Positions 1 to 9,980 are shown, counted from the stretch's first letter. The stretch: 64,000 bases of DNA from Alkalicoccobacillus murimartini (GCF_030813245.1 NZ_JAUSUA010000003.1:124001-188000); one strand, 5' to 3'. The notes: generated by a model not told the origin, from the letters alone. Numbers and translations: made by a program.

Positions 1-849
1 TTCTTTGTTGGCCCTCATATTTTGTTGTTTCTAGTTTTTATCTTACTGCCAACCATTTTTGGAATCTACGCATCTTTTACTAAGTGGAATCTGGTTGGAG
101 ATCCAGTTTGGGTCGGGTTAGATAATTATCGTACGATTTTATTTAATGAAGATTCAACTTTTTACCATCAATTTTACAATGGTATGAAAAATACATTTCT
201 ATTTGTGCTTATATCCGTGCCACTTATGATTATCATTCCGCTGTTAATTGCAGTTGCATTAGAGCATAAGGAAGTTAAATTCAAGAACTTGTTTCAAACG
301 TTGCTCTATATCCCTGGTCTCATCTCAATTTCTGCTGCGTCTCTTATCTGGTCACTTATCTTTAATAAGCAGCTTGGGGTCGTTAATAATTTATTTGGAT
401 CAGAGGCAGTATGGGCGTCTACTCAACCCTATGCATGGATTACGATCATTGCGATTACGATATGGGCAGGAATTGGTGGAAATATGATTATCTATCGTGC
501 TTCCATAAATGGGGTTTCACCAGATTTATATGAGTCTGCAGAAATCGATGGGGCCGGTTCTTTTAGGAAATTTATTAATATAACCTTGCCCTCGATTCGC
601 TTTCCATTAATTTTCACACTTGTTATGACTACCGCTGGTTCCTTTAATGTGTTTGCTCAGCCTCTTATGATGACGAGTGGCGGTCCTCAACAAAGTACAA
701 CGGTTCTCATGATGTATATTCGTGATTTAGCCTTCAGTCATGGTCAATCCATAGCAGGCGTAGCTTCAGCTATGGCCGTCATGTTAGGTTTGGTCATTCT
801 AGTAATCTCAGCTATTCAATATTACTTAATGAATCGTAATGCTGTATAG
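1..849 (+). CDS. Sugar ABC transporter permease, AraP-like (5' end outside window)
   Basis: Inner-membrane permease of a CUT1-family sugar ABC importer. The frame is open to the left edge of the window, so the true start lies outside. Several hydrophobic segments are visible, and the cytoplasmic EAA loop that docks the ATPase is present (LYESAEIDGAGSFRKF, about two thirds along). It is followed after 23 bp by the partner permease, then by two arabinosidases. That order resembles the araP-araQ-abfA end of the Bacillus arabinose/arabinan operon, so arabino-oligosaccharides are the likely substrate (inference from context). No ATPase is encoded nearby; such systems often share MsmX. Confidence 0.85.
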   Translation, partial: FFVGPHILLFLVFILLPTIFGIYASFTKWNLVGDPVWVGLDNYRTILFNEDSTFYHQFYNGMKNTFLFVLISVPLMIIIPLLIAVALEHKEVKFKNLFQTLLYIPGLISISAASLIWSLIFNKQLGVVNNLFGSEAVWASTQPYAWITIIAITIWAGIGGNMIIYRASINGVSPDLYESAEIDGAGSFRKFINITLPSIRFPLIFTLVMTTAGSFNVFAQPLMMTSGGPQQSTTVLMMYIRDLAFSHGQSIAGVASAMAVMLGLVILVISAIQYYLMNRNAV

Positions 850-872
850 ATGACAAAATGCAAAGGAGGATC

Positions 873-1766
873 ATGATGTCAAATACAACCTTAGCTAAAT
901 CAAAACCGTTGAAAGTAAAAAAGAACAGGCGATTTAATCCTTCCATGTACTTAGCTTATACGTTTTTAATTATTGTCAGCGGAGTCTGGTTAATTCCAGT
1001 CATATTTGGAATTACAACATCGTTTCGTTCACAAACAGAAGTCGTCAACGAGGGGTTTCGTTTATTACCTGTCAATTGGATCGTCGATAACTATGTAGCG
1101 ATTTTAGAGAACACTTCTAGTGCGCCTATTTTGCAATGGATTTGGAACTCTATTTTTATCTCAACCACACACACTTTACTCGTCATTGTTGTCATTTCGA
1201 TTACTGGATATGGGTACACACGTATGAAGTTTAAGGGAAGAGATGCTTTGTTTTTTACGTTATTAGCAATCTCATTTTTTCCAAATGTCGTAAACTTAAT
1301 TCCTTCTTATAAAATTATTGATACCTTAGGCTGGGTTAATACTCCATGGGCAATGATTGTTCCTGGCTTAGCAGGTATGGGGAATATATTTTTAGTCAGA
1401 CAGTTTATGAAAGGGATCCCAAAAGAGCTTGATGAATCTGCAAGAGTGGATGGAGCGAGTGACTTTGTCATTTTCTTTCGGATTATCCTGCCGCTAATTA
1501 AGCCAGTATTAATTGTATGTGGACTGTTCTCTTTTGTTGGGTCTTGGAATGATTTTCTATGGCCAGTTATTGTGTATACGGACGTACAAAAAATGCCAGT
1601 GACAGCGGGATTACTTCTGTTACAGGATGTATATGGTAATTATCGAATGATTGGTCAACTAATGGGGTCTGCGATCCTAGCCATCATTCCAACATTGTTA
1701 CTATTCTTATTCGCCCAGAAGTACTTTGTTCAAGCGATTAAATTAAATGCAGGTATAAAAGGATAA
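873..1766 (+). CDS. Sugar ABC transporter permease, AraQ-like
   Basis: Second membrane subunit of the CUT1 importer, 297 aa. I start at the ATG at 873 because it follows an AAAGGAGG ribosome site at a normal distance; the next codon is also ATG. A basic N-terminus precedes the first membrane segment, and the EAA loop (ELDESARVDGASDF) is in the usual place in the second half. The C-terminus ends in a short tail after the last membrane span, as in AraQ/MalG proteins. It forms a heterodimer with the preceding permease. The arabinosidases downstream support arabino-oligosaccharide transport. Confidence 0.85.
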   Translation: MMSNTTLAKSKPLKVKKNRRFNPSMYLAYTFLIIVSGVWLIPVIFGITTSFRSQTEVVNEGFRLLPVNWIVDNYVAILENTSSAPILQWIWNSIFISTTHTLLVIVVISITGYGYTRMKFKGRDALFFTLLAISFFPNVVNLIPSYKIIDTLGWVNTPWAMIVPGLAGMGNIFLVRQFMKGIPKELDESARVDGASDFVIFFRIILPLIKPVLIVCGLFSFVGSWNDFLWPVIVYTDVQKMPVTAGLLLLQDVYGNYRMIGQLMGSAILAIIPTLLLFLFAQKYFVQAIKLNAGIKG

Positions 1767-1794
1767 GGACAAATTTCTAACAAAGGACGGATTC

Positions 1795-2226
1795 ATGATG
1801 GTGACGATCAAAAGAGGGATTGAACGAAAGTTACTCATCGTTGGTTCAATGTGGAACGCGTGTACAGCGTTGCTTACCATATTTAGTTACTATAGTTGGT
1901 TTGATCAAGAAGGAGCTGCAAGGTTAGAGAGCCAAGAATTAAATACAATGATCGCAGGCTCTCAAATGGTGAACAATATACTTCAAGTTATTATGTTGTT
2001 TGGTATTTTCATGTTAATAGGAGCATTAATAAATTTTGTGGTGGCCGTAAAATTGAAAGATCATGAAATTCAAAAAGGCGTTGTTATTTGGATGGTTGTG
2101 TGGGGTCTAATATTAATTGTTTCAATGGATATCATCGGATTTTTGATTGTATTATTCGCATTAGTCATTTATTTAGCAAAAAATAAAGCTATTAAACTAT
2201 CAAAAGAAGAGATGGCACATGAATAA
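1795..2226 (+). CDS. Small four-helix membrane protein of unknown function
   Basis: A 143-aa protein with about four hydrophobic segments and charged ends, starting after an AAAGGA site. I do not recognise the family with confidence; the layout resembles small DUF4064-like membrane proteins of Bacilli. It lies inside the arabinan operon, 28 bp after the permease, and the GH43 gene starts 16 bp after it. It may be a helper of the transporter, but nothing in the sequence shows a function. Confidence 0.6.
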   Translation: MMVTIKRGIERKLLIVGSMWNACTALLTIFSYYSWFDQEGAARLESQELNTMIAGSQMVNNILQVIMLFGIFMLIGALINFVVAVKLKDHEIQKGVVIWMVVWGLILIVSMDIIGFLIVLFALVIYLAKNKAIKLSKEEMAHE

Positions 2227-2242
2227 GAGAAGGAGTGGGGAA

Positions 2243-3205
2243 ATGAATAATATTATGCCTTATCAAAATCCTGTAGTTGAGCAAAGAGCAGATCCATGGG
2301 TGTACAAACACTCGGATGGTTATTATTATATGACAGCCTCCGTACCCGAGTATGATCGAATTGAATTAAGAAGATCTGAAACGATAAATGGGTTAGGAGT
2401 AGCGGAACCTCAAGTAGTCTGGAGGAAGTATGCGACTGGACCTTTGAGCGCGAATATATGGGCACCAGAAATTCATTTTATCGATCAAAAGTGGTACATC
2501 AATTTCGCCGCGGCAAGAACAACTGATACCAAAGAGGGACTATTTGATCACCGGATGTTTGTGCTTGAAAACGAAACAGCGAATCCGCTAGAGGGTGAAT
2601 GGATAGAGAAAGGGCAGATCAAAACCAAATGGGAGTCATTTGCATTAGATGCAACCTATTTTGAGCACAAAGGTATTTCATACTTAGTTTGGCCACAGAA
2701 GGATCCAGATATCGTTGGCAATTCTAATCTTTATATTGCGGAACTGGAGAATCCTTGGACGCTTAAAGGGGAGCAGGTCATGATTGCGACGCCTGAATAT
2801 GACTGGGAAAAGATCGGATTCTTAGTTAATGAAGGACCTGCTGTTATAAAGCGAAATGGTAAGATTTTTATCTCCTTTTCAGCTAGTGCTACAAATCATC
2901 ATTATTGTATGGGGATTTTATCAGCAGATGAGAATAGTCCATTATTGGACGCGTCATCCTGGCACAAAAAAGCAGAACCTCTCATGACAACAAACGAACA
3001 AACTGGTCAGTACGGTCCAGGTCATAATAGTTTTACTGTTTCAGAAGATGGGGAACAGGATGTTTTAATCTATCATGCAAGAAATTATAAAGAAATAACA
3101 GGTGACCCACTATACGATCCGAACAGGCACACAAGGGCCCAAGTATTCACATGGGATCAAGATGGATTTCCGGTATTTGGTGAACCGGTACCAGATAAAG
3201 AATAA
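2243..3205 (+). CDS. GH43 glycoside hydrolase, probable exo-arabinofuranosidase/xylosidase
   Basis: A 320-aa cytoplasmic glycosidase without signal peptide. The ATG at 2243 follows GGAGTGGGG; the upstream in-frame codons overlap the previous gene and lack a ribosome site. The three acidic residues of the GH43 five-bladed propeller can be placed: Asp17 (RADPW) as base, about Asp136 (ALDATYF) as modulator, and Glu197 (VNEGPAV) as acid. The WAPEIHF motif after blade one is typical. With the GH51 enzyme downstream it would trim arabino-oligosaccharides imported by the neighbouring transporter. Xylosidase activity cannot be excluded from sequence alone. Confidence 0.85.
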   Translation: MNNIMPYQNPVVEQRADPWVYKHSDGYYYMTASVPEYDRIELRRSETINGLGVAEPQVVWRKYATGPLSANIWAPEIHFIDQKWYINFAAARTTDTKEGLFDHRMFVLENETANPLEGEWIEKGQIKTKWESFALDATYFEHKGISYLVWPQKDPDIVGNSNLYIAELENPWTLKGEQVMIATPEYDWEKIGFLVNEGPAVIKRNGKIFISFSASATNHHYCMGILSADENSPLLDASSWHKKAEPLMTTNEQTGQYGPGHNSFTVSEDGEQDVLIYHARNYKEITGDPLYDPNRHTRAQVFTWDQDGFPVFGEPVPDKE

Positions 3206-3254
3206 CGCAATCTTTGAAAGCGTTCTATTAAACACAAAGAGGGAGAGATTCACG

Positions 3255-4739
3255 ATGAGTCAAAAAGTTGTTATCAATACAGATATTAAAAAAGGAACAA
3301 TTAATAAAAATATATATGGGCATTTTGCAGAACATTTAGGTCGTTGCATCTATGAAGGATTCTGGGTTGGAGAGGATTCTAGTATGGATCACACAAACGG
3401 AATTCGTAATGATGTAGTGGCAGCTTTGAAAAATTTGAACATTCCTGTCTTACGTTGGCCGGGCGGTTGTTTTGCTGATGAGTATCATTGGAAGGATGGT
3501 GTAGGTCCTAGAGAAAACCGCAAACGAATGGTCAATACTCATTGGGGTGGTGTGGTTGAAAACAATCATTTTGGTACCCACGAATTTATGATGTTGTGTG
3601 AAATGCTTGAAACGGAACCATACATTTGTGGTAATGTGGGGAGCGGAACGGTGCAAGAGATGTCGGAATGGATAGAGTACATGACGTTTGATGGTGAGTC
3701 CCCAATGGCTAATTGGAGACAAGAGAATGGACGAGAGAAATCATGGGACCTCAAATATTTTGGCGTAGGAAATGAAAATTGGGGATGTGGTGGAAACATG
3801 CGTCCCGAATTCTATGCAGATTTATATCGTCAGTATCAAACCTATGTGCGTAATTATGGTGAAAATAAACTATACAAAATTGCTGGCGGAGCAAATGTAG
3901 ACGATTTTAATTGGACAGAAACCTTAATGAGAGAAGCCAGTTGGCTAATGGATGGACTAAGTCTCCATTACTACACGATTCCTGGTGACTTTTTCAAAGG
4001 AAAAGGTTCGGCCTTAGATACAAGTGAAAAAGAATGGTATATCACTATGCAAAAAGCGCTGCATATGGATGAATTGATTACGAAGCATTCTACGATCATG
4101 GACAAATATGACCCAGAGAAAAGAGTAGGGTTAATTATAGATGAATGGGGAACATGGTTTGATGTTGAACCCGGAACAAATCCAGGTTTCCTCTATCAAC
4201 AGAATACCATTCGTGACTCACTTGTAGCTGGTTTACACTTTCACATTTTCCACAAACATAGTGAACGTGTGCAAATGGCTAACATTGCTCAAACAGTGAA
4301 TGTTCTTCAAGCGATGATTCTAACAGAAGGCGAAAAGATGATTCTCACTCCAACCTATCATGTTTTTGAAATGTTTAAAGTTCATCAAGATGCTGTGAAG
4401 GTAGATATAGATGTTTCAAGCCATTCATATGAATTAAATGGAGAAGAGATTCCAGCGGTTAGCGTCTCTGCCTCTACAAAAAATAATCAAATTCATATTA
4501 GCTTTTGCCATTTAGATGACAAGCAATCGACGTCGATAAAAATGGATGTAAGAGGGTTAGGGAAAGAATTAGGTGAAGTAACGGGAAGAATTCTAACAGC
4601 AGATCATAAAAATGCACATAATACATTCGAAAATCCAGAACATGTAACACCTGTTGCTTATGATGATTTTACAGTGAACGACCATCAGATAGAATTACGT
4701 TTACCACCTATGTCTGTTGGCGTTTTAACAATTGGATAA
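3255..4739 (+). CDS. abfA: GH51 alpha-L-arabinofuranosidase
   Basis: Intracellular arabinofuranosidase of 494 aa, the usual GH51 length, with no signal peptide. The start at 3255 follows GGGAGAG; the frame is open further upstream but only inside the GH43 gene. Catalytic residues are visible: acid/base Glu174 in [10 protein letters not shown] and nucleophile Glu297 in IIDEWGTWF, on a (beta/alpha)8 barrel followed by a beta-sandwich. It releases terminal arabinose from arabinan or arabinoxylan fragments. It is the last gene of the operon and is followed by a hairpin terminator. Confidence 0.93.
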   Translation: MSQKVVINTDIKKGTINKNIYGHFAEHLGRCIYEGFWVGEDSSMDHTNGIRNDVVAALKNLNIPVLRWPGGCFADEYHWKDGVGPRENRKRMVNTHWGGVVENNHFGTHEFMMLCEMLETEPYICGNVGSGTVQEMSEWIEYMTFDGESPMANWRQENGREKSWDLKYFGVGNENWGCGGNMRPEFYADLYRQYQTYVRNYGENKLYKIAGGANVDDFNWTETLMREASWLMDGLSLHYYTIPGDFFKGKGSALDTSEKEWYITMQKALHMDELITKHSTIMDKYDPEKRVGLIIDEWGTWFDVEPGTNPGFLYQQNTIRDSLVAGLHFHIFHKHSERVQMANIAQTVNVLQAMILTEGEKMILTPTYHVFEMFKVHQDAVKVDIDVSSHSYELNGEEIPAVSVSASTKNNQIHISFCHLDDKQSTSIKMDVRGLGKELGEVTGRILTADHKNAHNTFENPEHVTPVAYDDFTVNDHQIELRLPPMSVGVLTIG

Positions 4740-4783
4740 GCGAAAAGATGAAACAGATCTTTAAGTAACAAGATATTTCCAAT

Positions 4784-4823
4784 GAACACCCCTTTGGATA
4801 AAATTGTCTGAAGGGGTGTTTCA
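4784..4823 (+). terminator. Terminator after abfA
   Basis: The stem AACACCCCTT / AAGGGGTGTT is separated by a loop of about 16 nt and followed by a short T-rich stretch. It ends the arabinan operon. Confidence 0.75.
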
Positions 4824-5038
4824 TATGTATCGGTCTCAATCTTACGTCCTCATATTTACCCTCACTTATTTCAAAGTTTTATTGATCTTAATTTAATAGT
4901 ATACGGGAGTCAAGATTGTATTATGATCGTGAATCTTTTTTGATGCAGAGAAAAAGATTAAACAGTAATCTGCTTATAAAATAACTAAATAAACTTAGTT
5001 TAATGGATAGACAAAGTTAAACATGGCTGTTACAATCT

Positions 5039-5172
5039 AAAATGAAAGCGCTATCATTAAATATTGAATTTATATTTAAAAGTGTGAAGTCCAAACATGA
5101 TGAGAAGAAGCTTGAATGTACTGATGGGAAGACTAATTTTTTTTTGCTAAATAATGATAGCGCTTTCATTTT
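5039..5172. promoter_or_regulatory. Pair of identical cre/LacI-type operators in inverted orientation
   Basis: The same 21-bp sequence occurs at 5039-5059 and, inverted, at 5152-5172. Its core TGAAAGCGCTATCA fits the CcpA cre consensus TGWNANCGNTNWCA perfectly and is also typical of LacI-family operators. Palindrome centres are 112 bp apart. The pair lies 75 bp upstream of the sugar-binding protein gene. Identity extends beyond the cre core, which suggests a dedicated LacI-family repressor that may loop the DNA, perhaps together with CcpA. The rest of the 4.8-5.2 kb gap shows nothing else I can name. Confidence 0.75.
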
Positions 5173-5246
5173 GTCGTTTCACTGCCTAGGAAAGTAGTCA
5201 GTCCATTTGATTTAGACAAGTCTAAATAGAAATTGGGAGGTAGGGC

Positions 5247-6509
5247 ATGAAAAAGATAGTTGCGCCATTTTTGCTGTTCATGTTATTGATTATCACAGCC
5301 TGTCAGAGCACAGAAGAACAAGAGGAAATAACAGTCTGGAGCTTTACTGATGAAGGAGAGTACGCGGTAGAAGCCTTTCAAGAAAAGTATCCGGATGTGA
5401 AGGTGAATTTTGAGTTTATACCAGATAGCCAATATGAAACAAAGCTTCGTTCTGCTTTGGCAACGGGAATTCGGGCACCAGATGTGTTTGCTTTAGAGGC
5501 AGCGTATTTGCGTAAATTTATTGATCATCCTTCTTTGGAATCATTAAGTGATGCTCCATACAATGCTGAGGAGTTAGTTGGTGAACATTATGAATACATT
5601 CAGGAGTTGGAGAGGGATTCAGAAGGGGTTTTACGCGCCGTTGCCTATCAAGGAACAACGGGTGGTTTTTATTTTCGGAGAGATCTAGCGGAGGAATTTT
5701 TGGGAACGAGTGACCCCAAAGAAGTTAGTGCCATGATAGAGACGTGGGACGATATCTTTAATCTAGGCGAGAGAATACACGAGGAGAGCGAAGGTACAAT
5801 TAGTATCTTGCCTAACTCAGCTTCAATTGGTGATGTTCAAGATGCTCGTGTGGAACAGCCTTGGGTTGTTGACAACGAGTTGGTAATAGATCAAGCCAAA
5901 ATAGATGCGCTTGATTTAGTTGATCAAGCCATTGAAACCAATTCGTTAGCGATGCTCGACAGTTGGTCTCCTGGCTGGGTAGCATCCATGCAACAGGGTT
6001 CCGTTCTTTTTTATCCAGCTCCATCATGGTTTTTAAATCATGTATTGCAATCCAATGCACCTGATACAAGTGGTCAATGGGGATTAGCAAGTGGGCCAGC
6101 TGCGTTTAGTGGGGGTGGGACCTTCTATTCCATCTATTCTGAAGGAGAAAATAAAGAGCTCGCTTGGGAATTCGTGAAACACTATGGCTTTGATGAAGAG
6201 TTTTTGCAGAATCTAGCGATAGATGAGTCGTACTATACAAGTCACCGCGGGGCAAATGAAGGTGTTGCTGACGAGATTTCAAGTGACTTTTTAGCAGGAC
6301 AGAATTACTTTGAATTTTTTAACGAAGAATCCGAAAAAGTAGATTCGGTTGTCCGGACTGCATTTGATGGAGATATTGGAGAAATATATGGTGATTTATT
6401 AGGGTCGTATGCGAGAGGGAATTTTGATTCGAAAGAGGCTTTTTGGGAACGTTTTAAGCGGGATGTTCAAACTTATTATCCAGAATTAACAATAAATGAT
6501 GGAATATAA
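5247..6509 (+). CDS. Extracellular sugar-binding lipoprotein (CUT1 ABC transporter)
   Basis: Solute-binding protein of 420 aa anchored by a lipobox (LIITACQS, Cys19). The mature protein has the family-1 binding-protein form: an ITVWSF strand, then LRSALATGIRAPDVFAL, and many aromatic residues for sugar stacking. It is strongly acidic. A GGGAGG site precedes the ATG. Two permease genes follow in the same operon. The substrate is not shown by the sequence; nearby arabinosidases and pectate lyase suggest a plant cell-wall oligosaccharide. Expression is probably controlled by the double operator just upstream. Confidence 0.88.
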   Translation: MKKIVAPFLLFMLLIITACQSTEEQEEITVWSFTDEGEYAVEAFQEKYPDVKVNFEFIPDSQYETKLRSALATGIRAPDVFALEAAYLRKFIDHPSLESLSDAPYNAEELVGEHYEYIQELERDSEGVLRAVAYQGTTGGFYFRRDLAEEFLGTSDPKEVSAMIETWDDIFNLGERIHEESEGTISILPNSASIGDVQDARVEQPWVVDNELVIDQAKIDALDLVDQAIETNSLAMLDSWSPGWVASMQQGSVLFYPAPSWFLNHVLQSNAPDTSGQWGLASGPAAFSGGGTFYSIYSEGENKELAWEFVKHYGFDEEFLQNLAIDESYYTSHRGANEGVADEISSDFLAGQNYFEFFNEESEKVDSVVRTAFDGDIGEIYGDLLGSYARGNFDSKEAFWERFKRDVQTYYPELTINDGI

Positions 6510-6520
6510 GGAGGAATTCT

Positions 6521-7432
6521 ATGTTCGCGAACCGTATTAACAAAGGCAATTACGGCTACTTCTTTATTGCACCATTTTTTATTGTTTTTATCTTGTTTGG
6601 TTTGTATCCCATTCTTTATTCATTTTACCTGAGTCTGACGAATTGGGATGGGCTTAATCCACCGGAGTTTATCGGTCTAGCTAATTACTCCCGTGCTTTT
6701 CTGGATCCTTTGTTTCTTCAATCGTTGTTTAATACCTTTTTCATATGGATCGTCTCTGTTATTCCGCAGCTAACAATTAGCTTGATTCTTGCTGTGGTTT
6801 TGACTAATCGTTTTCTTCGTGGCAAAGATTTTTTTAGAGCGGTTTATTTTTTCCCGAACATTGTTACAGCGGCCTCTCTTGGACTATTAATTAGCTTAAT
6901 GTTCGATTGGCAGACAGGTAGCGTTAATCAATTACTGATGTCAGTGGGTTTGATAGATAGTGCAGTTGATTGGAAGAATAATCCTCTTTTTATGCAGATA
7001 CTCGTTTCTTCGATTCTGTTTTTTCAATACTTTGGTTACTCTATGTTAATCTACATTGCTGGCTTACAAGGAATTTCACCAGATTATGCAGAGGCTGCGA
7101 GAGTAGACGGGGCCTCAAAAACACAGATCTTCTTGAAAATTACGGTTCCATTATTACGACCGATTATCATCTTTCAGGTCATTACCTCACTTATTGGTGG
7201 TGTGCAAATTTTTGACCAACCTTATATGTTAACAGAGGGTTCTGGATCACCTGATCACGCCACGCTTACAAGTGTTATGTATCTATACCGGACAGCTTTT
7301 GAACAGGGTCGATTTGGTTACGGGGCAACCATTGCTTTTTGTTTATTTCTTATCATCGTAACGTTATCTGTGATATCTTACTTGATTGCCAGAGATCGCA
7401 GCAGTGGAAAAATCTCGAAGGAGGAGAGATGA
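6521..7432 (+). CDS. Sugar ABC transporter permease (UgpA/MalF type)
   Basis: Inner-membrane subunit of 303 aa that starts 11 bp after the binding-protein gene, behind an AGGAGG site. Six membrane segments are apparent, and the EAA motif (YAEAARVDGASKTQIF) lies near residue 190. The final residues overlap the ribosome site of the next permease gene, so the two are translationally close. It forms the channel together with the next product. Confidence 0.88.
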   Translation: MFANRINKGNYGYFFIAPFFIVFILFGLYPILYSFYLSLTNWDGLNPPEFIGLANYSRAFLDPLFLQSLFNTFFIWIVSVIPQLTISLILAVVLTNRFLRGKDFFRAVYFFPNIVTAASLGLLISLMFDWQTGSVNQLLMSVGLIDSAVDWKNNPLFMQILVSSILFFQYFGYSMLIYIAGLQGISPDYAEAARVDGASKTQIFLKITVPLLRPIIIFQVITSLIGGVQIFDQPYMLTEGSGSPDHATLTSVMYLYRTAFEQGRFGYGATIAFCLFLIIVTLSVISYLIARDRSSGKISKEER

Positions 7433-7433
7433 T

Positions 7434-8312
7434 ATGGAACCAAATAAAGCTACAACCTCACTCAACCAAAACACTGAAGAAGAATTGTTGCGTAAACAAA
7501 AGATAACAAACTTCATTTTATATACATTTTTGATAATGCTCGCTGCAGTCTGCTTGTTTCCGTTTTATTTAATGATTATGTACTCCACGCACTCCAATGC
7601 CGACATCGCCTCAAGCTTTTTGTATCTACCAGGAACTCATTTGTTAGAGAATTTGTCGAGAATGACTGAGAATGTAAATATATTCAGAGGTTTTATGAAC
7701 AGCTTTATCATTGCGGGTGGCTCCACCGCGTTAACCATCTATTTTGGAGGCATGACAGCATACGGATTCTCAAAGTTTAAGTTTAAGTACAATACGCCGT
7801 TGTTTCTATTTATGTTAGCGACGATGATGATACCAGCCCAGCTTTCCTTGATTGGTAGTTATCGTTGGTTAGGAATGATTGGTTTACTTGATTCTCATGC
7901 TGCGATCATATTGCCAGCCGCAGCAAATACCTTTGCTGTCTTCTTTATTAAACAATTTATTGACGGAAGTATACCGAATGAAATACTAGAGTCGGCACGA
8001 ATTGACGGTGCTGGGGAGTTAAGAATCTTCCACAGAATTATCTTGCCTATGATCGTACCAGCTCTTGCAGCGATAGGGATCTTCACTTTCATTGGATCCT
8101 GGAATAACTTTATTAGTCCGCTTGTATTGTTGTTCTCAGAAGAGAAGTATCCATTGCCTGTATTAGTAGCTATGATCCAAGGTTATTACACGACTGATTA
8201 TGGATTGATGTATTTGGGAGTTGCTCTTTCTGTTGTGCCTATTATTATTGTTTTCTCGATTCTCTCGAAACGAATCATGGGAAGTGTTGCGATAGGCGCA
8301 GTTAAAGGGTAG
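7434..8312 (+). CDS. Sugar ABC transporter permease (UgpE/MalG type)
   Basis: Partner permease, 292 aa. I chose ATG 7434 because GGAGGAGAG lies just upstream; an earlier in-frame codon at 7386 falls inside the previous gene. The first 30 residues are polar, followed by six membrane spans, with the EAA loop (ILESARIDGAGELRIF) in the second half. It is the last gene of the transporter operon. No ATPase follows; immediately downstream begins the first of the 20-bp periodic arrays. Confidence 0.87.
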   Translation: MEPNKATTSLNQNTEEELLRKQKITNFILYTFLIMLAAVCLFPFYLMIMYSTHSNADIASSFLYLPGTHLLENLSRMTENVNIFRGFMNSFIIAGGSTALTIYFGGMTAYGFSKFKFKYNTPLFLFMLATMMIPAQLSLIGSYRWLGMIGLLDSHAAIILPAAANTFAVFFIKQFIDGSIPNEILESARIDGAGELRIFHRIILPMIVPALAAIGIFTFIGSWNNFISPLVLLFSEEKYPLPVLVAMIQGYYTTDYGLMYLGVALSVVPIIIVFSILSKRIMGSVAIGAVKG

Positions 8313-8331
8313 AAGGTAGGCGAGGAGATTA

Positions 8332-8923
8332 AGCAAGAGCCATCTCTACTTTACCAAGCCGCAGACTCTATTAAATGGGTTCAAAAGATATAAGGATTAA
8401 AATGGACATTTTTATCGGACATATTGGAATTTGAGGGTGCATTAAGAGGGATCCCTGCTATATCAAGATGGATAAGAATTTAGTAAGAAGTAGGAGGTGT
8501 TAGTAAGAGAGATCTATGTAATACCAAGCTGAATCAAGGTTCATCAAGAAGAAGAGGTCGTTAGTAAGAGGGGTGAGTATGTTATCAAGATAGATAGAGA
8601 TTTACAAAGAGCTGAGAAACTTGGCAAGAAGTACGTCTCGTTCATCAAGAGCCATCTCTACTTTACCAAGAGACCGACGCTATAAAATGGGTTCAAAGGG
8701 CATAAGGAATAAAATGGACATTTTTATCGGACATATTGGAATTTGAGGGGATATTAAGAGGGATTCCTGCTATACCAAGATGGATAGTAATTTAGCAAGA
8801 AATAGAAGGCTGCGCCAAGAAAGAGAGATGTTCTATCAAGTTAGATAAAGTTTTACAAAGAGCTGAGTGACCTGACCAAGAAATACGACTAGTTCATCAG
8901 GAACCTGCGCCACTTCACTAAGC
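8332..8923 (+). repeat. Periodic array 1 (word near TTAYCAAGA, about 21 copies)
   Basis: Between two convergent genes a 7-nt word of the type AYCAAGA or AGTAAGA recurs at 8332, 8353, 8441, 8462, 8482, 8502, 8523, 8543, 8563, 8584, 8604, 8623, 8644, 8665, 8753, 8774, 8794, 8814, 8835, 8855, 8875, 8895 and 8917. Steps are almost all 20 or 21 bp. Sequence between words is not conserved. Two stretches without words (about 8381-8440 and 8693-8752) are near-identical to each other because a block of about 170 bp is duplicated at an offset of 312 bp. The mixed 20/21 step excludes a coding repeat. Confidence 0.85.
8334..8820. repeat. Direct duplication with 312-bp offset inside array 1
   Basis: The segment starting at 8334 (CAAGAGCCATCTCTACTTTA) recurs at 8646, and similarity at the constant offset of 312 bp continues past 8461/8773. 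The best conserved part surrounds a word-free block with TGGACATTTTTATCGGACAT at 8403 and 8715. No indels are needed over about 150 bp. The offset is close to 15 array periods. Confidence 0.85.
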
Positions 8924-8936
8924 CGCCAACGCTAAA

Positions 8937-8979
8937 AAAAGCCAAGATCGACAACTTAGTTGTCGATCTTGGCTTTTGA
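8937..8979. terminator. Bidirectional terminator between convergent genes
   Basis: A perfect 15-bp stem (GCCAAGATCGACAAC paired with its complement, TTA-type loop) has A-runs on the left and T-runs on the right. It can end the SDR gene on the minus strand and any read-through from the transporter operon. Confidence 0.88.
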
Positions 8980-8983
8980 TGTT

Positions 8984-9769
8984 TTAAACCTCGTCCTTCC
9001 AGACTCCTTGTTCAAATTCCTTCATCTGATCTTCTGTGCTTTGTGGAAATGCGGTACGGAATGGGTGGTGATCGGCTGGGATTACTTCAACCATTTTAGC
9101 GATCATATCCTCTGGATCATGTTGTTGATCTAGGATTTCTTCTTGTTTAGCGATTGATTTTTCTGGGGTGAAATTTTTATCGGCATTGTACCATTTCCAC
9201 TTTTCTTCAAACATACGATCGTTAAATCCGGTTTCAAAAGGACCTGGATTAATAGTTGCCACTTGAACATTAAATTCCTTTAACTCTGCTCGCATGGTTT
9301 GAGCAATGGCTTCTATCGCGTGTTTAGTGGAGCTATAGGCACCTAGGTAAGGCATTGCGACTACTCCGACTATGGAGCTTAAGAAGACAATTTTTCCAGA
9401 TTTCTTCTGAACGAACTTTTTCGCGGCAAGCTGTGCGGTTTCTAGTGTGCTGAATACATTGGTTTCATAAATTTCTCGAACTCGATCTACCGGAATTTCT
9501 GAGATTGGTCCACCTTCTCCAATGGCTGCATTGGCTACAAATACATCAAACTCAAACTCATCAATTAATGACTGATCTTTTTTGTTTGTGATATCTAATT
9601 TTATGACGTTCAGCTCTACTCCAGCTTCTTTAGCCGATTGGCGCAGGCTTGTTATTTGAGAAAGTATTTCTACAGCTGCAATGACATGATGACCTTCTTT
9701 GGCAAGTCCAATTGCGGTTCCTTTACCTAATCCAGTACCGGCACCTGTAATGAAAATTGTTTTTGACAT
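8984..9769 (-). CDS. Short-chain dehydrogenase/reductase
   Basis: A 261-aa NAD(P)-dependent oxidoreductase of the classical SDR type. Visible features are the Rossmann glycine motif TGAGTGLGKG at the N-terminus, NAAIGEGG in place of NNAG, and the active-site YSSTKH with Ser upstream (SSIVG). The start follows GTAGGAGG. It stands alone on the minus strand with no operon partner. The substrate is unknown. Confidence 0.85.
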   Translation of the reverse strand: MSKTIFITGAGTGLGKGTAIGLAKEGHHVIAAVEILSQITSLRQSAKEAGVELNVIKLDITNKKDQSLIDEFEFDVFVANAAIGEGGPISEIPVDRVREIYETNVFSTLETAQLAAKKFVQKKSGKIVFLSSIVGVVAMPYLGAYSSTKHAIEAIAQTMRAELKEFNVQVATINPGPFETGFNDRMFEEKWKWYNADKNFTPEKSIAKQEEILDQQHDPEDMIAKMVEVIPADHHPFRTAFPQSTEDQMKEFEQGVWKDEV

Positions 9770-9902
9770 GATTAGCCTCCTACATTTGCTGTGTGTAATA
9801 GGCTATTCCCATTCTATTTTGTTAGTAAACAGGAGTTTCTGAGAAGGTACGAAGGGGATTCAATTATTATTTTACTCATCAAAACGTATTGACCTCTACA
9901 AA

Positions 9903-9916
9903 GAAAGCGCTTACAC
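9903..9916 (+). promoter_or_regulatory. cre-like site upstream of the pectate lyase
   Basis: GAAAGCGCTTACAC matches the CcpA cre core (AAGCGCTT) closely. It lies 65 bp before the chosen start, consistent with catabolite repression of a polysaccharide lyase. Confidence 0.55.
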
Positions 9917-9980
9917 TTTTATGAGTAGCTTGTCTTTCCTTTTGAAAGTGGTAAAAAAATATGACGTAGGAGTTGAATCA

